DNA of 8,156 nt from Pseudomonadota bacterium. Its GTDB lineage: Bacteria; Pseudomonadota; Alphaproteobacteria; Caulobacterales; Caulobacteraceae. The stretch covers positions 1 through 8,156 of the forward strand of contig JAEYNH010000212.1 of assembly GCA_023412655.1 (NCBI GenBank), written 5' to 3'. The translations under genes were made by a program, and so were the position numbers. The notes below the pieces were generated by a model that made no database searches, was not told the DNA's origin, and was given only the letters and a program-made list of their open reading frames with translations. Shown in pieces: positions 6,403-8,156 of the stretch. Every line of letters starts with the position of its first letter. Positions within the stretch are counted from its first letter, which is position 1.

Positions 6403-7266
6403 TTAAGCCGCGGCCCAGGCCAGGGCTTCGGGATCGTCCAGGGCCATCTCGTCCCAGTCGAGGTCCGGCGGCGGGCTCATGGCGGCGGCCACCACGGCGC
6501 TCATCTCGGCGGCGGAGCCCACGCCCACCAGGACCGCGGAGGCCTCCGGGCGCGACAGGGCGAAGCCCAGGGCCGCCTGCAGCGGGTCGGAGCGCCCCTC
6601 GGCGATCAGGCGGCGGGCCCGGCTGATGCGGCCGGCGGCGGCCTTGAGGTGGCTGGGCGCCCGGTCGGGCGGCAGGAACAGCACGCCGTTCAGGAAGATC
6701 GAGCGCAGGTGCACCTCGACGCCCATGCCGGCCAGTTCCGCCAGGGTGCCGTCGATCAGCAGCCGCTGATCAAGCAGCGAAGCCGGCGCCTGGACGATGT
6801 CGGGCTTGAAGCGCCTGGCCAGCCCCACCGGATCGTCCGAGGCATAGACCGAGACGCCGATGCGGGCGCACAGGCCCTCGTCGCGCAGCTTGCGCAGCCG
6901 GTCCCAAAGCTGGGGGCCCAGGGGCGAGAACAGGTCGGTGGCCGAAGGCGCCATGAGCGCGTCGACGCGCTCGACGCCCATGCGGGCCATCTGGGCGCGG
7001 ATCTCGGCCTCCACCAGATCCGGCCCGCGGTCGGGGCGGACGGTGGTGAGGGTGATGCGGAACGGGCAGGGCCGTGGCAGGGCCTGGCCCAGCAGGCTCT
7101 CGGCCGTGTGGGTGTGGCGCGCGAGTTCGAGCACGCCCAGACCGGACCGTGCGGCGATCGAGAGGATGTCGCGGGCTTCGACCTCACGCGGCCGGCCACG
7201 GAGAGCCGGCTGGTCGAGGCCGAGTTGCCCGGATCCGAGCCCGAGCTTGCTGAGCGGGGAAGTCAT
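6403..7266 (-). CDS. kidO: Catalytically degenerate aldo/keto reductase, probable cell-cycle regulator KidO
   Basis: This 287-aa protein has the aldo/keto reductase TIM-barrel layout: KLGLGSGQLGLD (7-18), ESLLGQAL (56-63), GLCARIGVSVYASDD (131-145), FKPDIVQAPASLLDQRLL (153-170) and the C-terminal cofactor segment VLVGVGSAAEM (245-255). By hand alignment all four catalytic-tetrad positions are changed: Asp to Glu47, Tyr to Thr52, Lys to Thr75 and His to Pro107. It is therefore likely to bind NAD(H) without turnover. Caulobacter KidO is such an oxidoreductase homologue; it binds NADH, inhibits the kinase DivJ and destabilises FtsZ rings. KidO is removed by ClpXP through a C-terminal Ala-Ala signal, and this protein ends ALAWAAA. 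The start codon overlaps the stop of a 14-codon ORF. If it is not KidO, it is another inactive aldo/keto reductase. Confidence 0.72.
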   Translation of the reverse strand: MTSPLSKLGLGSGQLGLDQPALRGRPREVEARDILSIAARSGLGVLELARHTHTAESLLGQALPRPCPFRITLTTVRPDRGPDLVEAEIRAQMARMGVERVDALMAPSATDLFSPLGPQLWDRLRKLRDEGLCARIGVSVYASDDPVGLARRFKPDIVQAPASLLDQRLLIDGTLAELAGMGVEVHLRSIFLNGVLFLPPDRAPSHLKAAAGRISRARRLIAEGRSDPLQAALGFALSRPEASAVLVGVGSAAEMSAVVAAAMSPPPDLDWDEMALDDPEALAWAAA

Positions 7267-7307
7267 GGGATGCGCGAAGGCTTGGTGTAGTCCTTATGGG
7301 CGGCCAT
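7263..7307 (-). CDS. Possible 14-codon leader peptide overlapping the kidO start
   Basis: On the minus strand an ATG at 7307 is immediately preceded by AGGTGAGG and opens MAAHKDYTKPSRIP. Its TGA stop shares the ATGA at 7266-7263 with the start of the kidO candidate. No clear ribosome site lies just before the kidO ATG, so coupled translation is plausible. ORFs this short are common by chance, and the spacing of the ribosome site is tight, so this is a tentative call. Confidence 0.3.
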   Translation of the reverse strand: MAAHKDYTKPSRIP

Positions 7308-7348
7308 CCTCACCTGGAAGGCCTAAGAACCAGTGACCGAGACCTTTC

Positions 7349-8156
7349 GTGAGTCTTAAAAGCGTGCATCCGCCTCAGATCGCCTCTCTGCCGGATTGGC
7401 CCGCCTTCGGGCTTTCCGACGACGTGCGCCCGGCCCTGGCGGCGGCGCGGGCGGCGGGGGAAGCCTGTGTCCTGGCCACCTTGATCGCCGTGGAGGGCGG
7501 CGGGCCCCGGCCGCCGGGGACGCAGATGGTGTTCGCCCCCGAGGCGGCGGGCGGGGTGAGCGGCTATTTCTCTGGGGGCTGTGTGGAAGGCGATGTGGCC
7601 GGTCACGCCCAGGCCTGCCTGGAGGACCGCGAGCCGCGGATCCTGGTCTATGGCGAGGGCAGCCCCTGGCCGGATATCCGCCTGCTCTGCGGGGCGCGGA
7701 TCGAGATCTTCCTGGAGCGGGTGGCGGCCGACGATGCGGCCGTGGGGGAGATCCTGGCCGCCGCGGCCGAGCGGCGGGTGACCAACTATGTGAGCGACGG
7801 CTACGCCCGGGCCTGCGCCGAGGAGGTGTCGCCCTGGATGGAGGCGGTGGTCGATCGCATCTACGAGCCTGCGCCGCGGCTGGTGGTGATCGGCGGTGAT
7901 CCCACGGCGCTTGCCATCGCGGAGCTCGGGGCGCGGTCGGGGTTCGAGACCACCCTGGTGCGACCCAAGGGGCCGGAGGCCCCGCCGCCGGTGGCCGGCG
8001 TCGCCTATCGCAGGGACGAGCCGGCGGAGGCCCTGGCGGCCATCGGCCTCGACGCCTGGACCCATGTGGCGGTGGCCACCCACGACCTCGACACGGATCG
8101 GGCGGCCCTGGCGGCGGCCCTGCCGTCCGACGCCGGCTATGTGGGCCTGCTGGGGG
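7349..8156 (+). CDS. XdhC/CoxI family protein (3' end missing)
   Basis: This is a molybdo-enzyme maturation or accessory factor family. XdhC binds the molybdenum cofactor and helps its sulfuration and insertion into xanthine-dehydrogenase-type enzymes in the cytoplasm. 269 residues are seen before the window ends, with no stop. The N-terminal XdhC/CoxI domain shows GGGPRPPGTQMVF (about 50-62), GYFSGGCVEGDV with Cys78, and SPWPDIRLLCGARIEIF with Cys114. The C-terminal Rossmann part begins near PRLVVIGGDPTALAIAELG and reaches THDLDTDRAAL and GYVGLLG, where family members usually continue with SRRK. GTG at 7349 is the first start after an in-frame TGA at 7334; GTG at 7364 is an alternative. Neither has a strong ribosome site. 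It is divergent from the kidO candidate, with an 82-base gap. Which molybdo-enzyme it serves is not seen. Confidence 0.88.
   Translation, partial: MSLKSVHPPQIASLPDWPAFGLSDDVRPALAAARAAGEACVLATLIAVEGGGPRPPGTQMVFAPEAAGGVSGYFSGGCVEGDVAGHAQACLEDREPRILVYGEGSPWPDIRLLCGARIEIFLERVAADDAAVGEILAAAAERRVTNYVSDGYARACAEEVSPWMEAVVDRIYEPAPRLVVIGGDPTALAIAELGARSGFETTLVRPKGPEAPPPVAGVAYRRDEPAEALAAIGLDAWTHVAVATHDLDTDRAALAAALPSDAGYVGLLG

Overview
The window is high-GC DNA from an alphaproteobacterium, most likely one of the Caulobacterales (Caulobacter or Phenylobacterium type). The reasons are the codon use, promoter-like sites fitting the Caulobacter housekeeping pattern TTGACGS-N10-14-GCTANAWC, a cluster of CcrM-type GANTC sites, and a gene that looks like the Caulobacter cell-cycle regulator KidO. 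The genus is inference; no rRNA or other marker is present.

Layout. Positions 1-194 hold the 3' end of a glycine-zipper, Tyr/Arg-rich protein. After a 200-base gap with a hairpin and a GANTC-overlapped promoter comes a 56-aa conserved-type small protein (394-564, +). A monofunctional peptidoglycan transglycosylase, mtgA (589-1299, -), is divergent from a nitroreductase-family gene (1385-2044, +). The nitroreductase ends tail-to-tail with a WD40 beta-propeller gene (2041-3015, -), the two stop codons sharing the same CTAG. The WD40 gene is divergent from a stand-alone exbD (3151-3591, +), which is followed by a clear intrinsic terminator. A 110-aa disordered hypothetical protein (3720-4052, +) precedes alanine dehydrogenase ald (4138-5250, +) and a Tat-exported dienelactone-hydrolase-family protein (5383-6243, +). 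The latter converges with a degenerate aldo/keto reductase, probably KidO (6403-7266, -). The gap between these two is almost filled by two inverted copies of a 53-bp structured repeat. A divergent XdhC-family gene (from 7349, +) runs off the right end.

How the genes relate. This is mostly a run of separately transcribed chromosomal housekeeping and accessory genes, with frequent strand changes and little operon structure. Envelope work is represented by mtgA, exbD and the glycine-zipper protein. Redox and NAD(P)H chemistry is represented by the nitroreductase, Ald, the NADH-sensing KidO candidate and the molybdo-enzyme factor XdhC. I see no phage, transposase, CRISPR array, tRNA or rRNA.

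The points most worth a second look are four. The inverted repeat pair has an internal stem that changed sequence while keeping base pairing. The aldo/keto reductase has lost all four catalytic-tetrad positions and ends in an AAA tail resembling a ClpXP degron. A 14-codon ORF overlaps its start codon. Three GANTC sites lie within 29 bp over a predicted promoter. I did not find convincing evidence for an entirely new multi-gene system.
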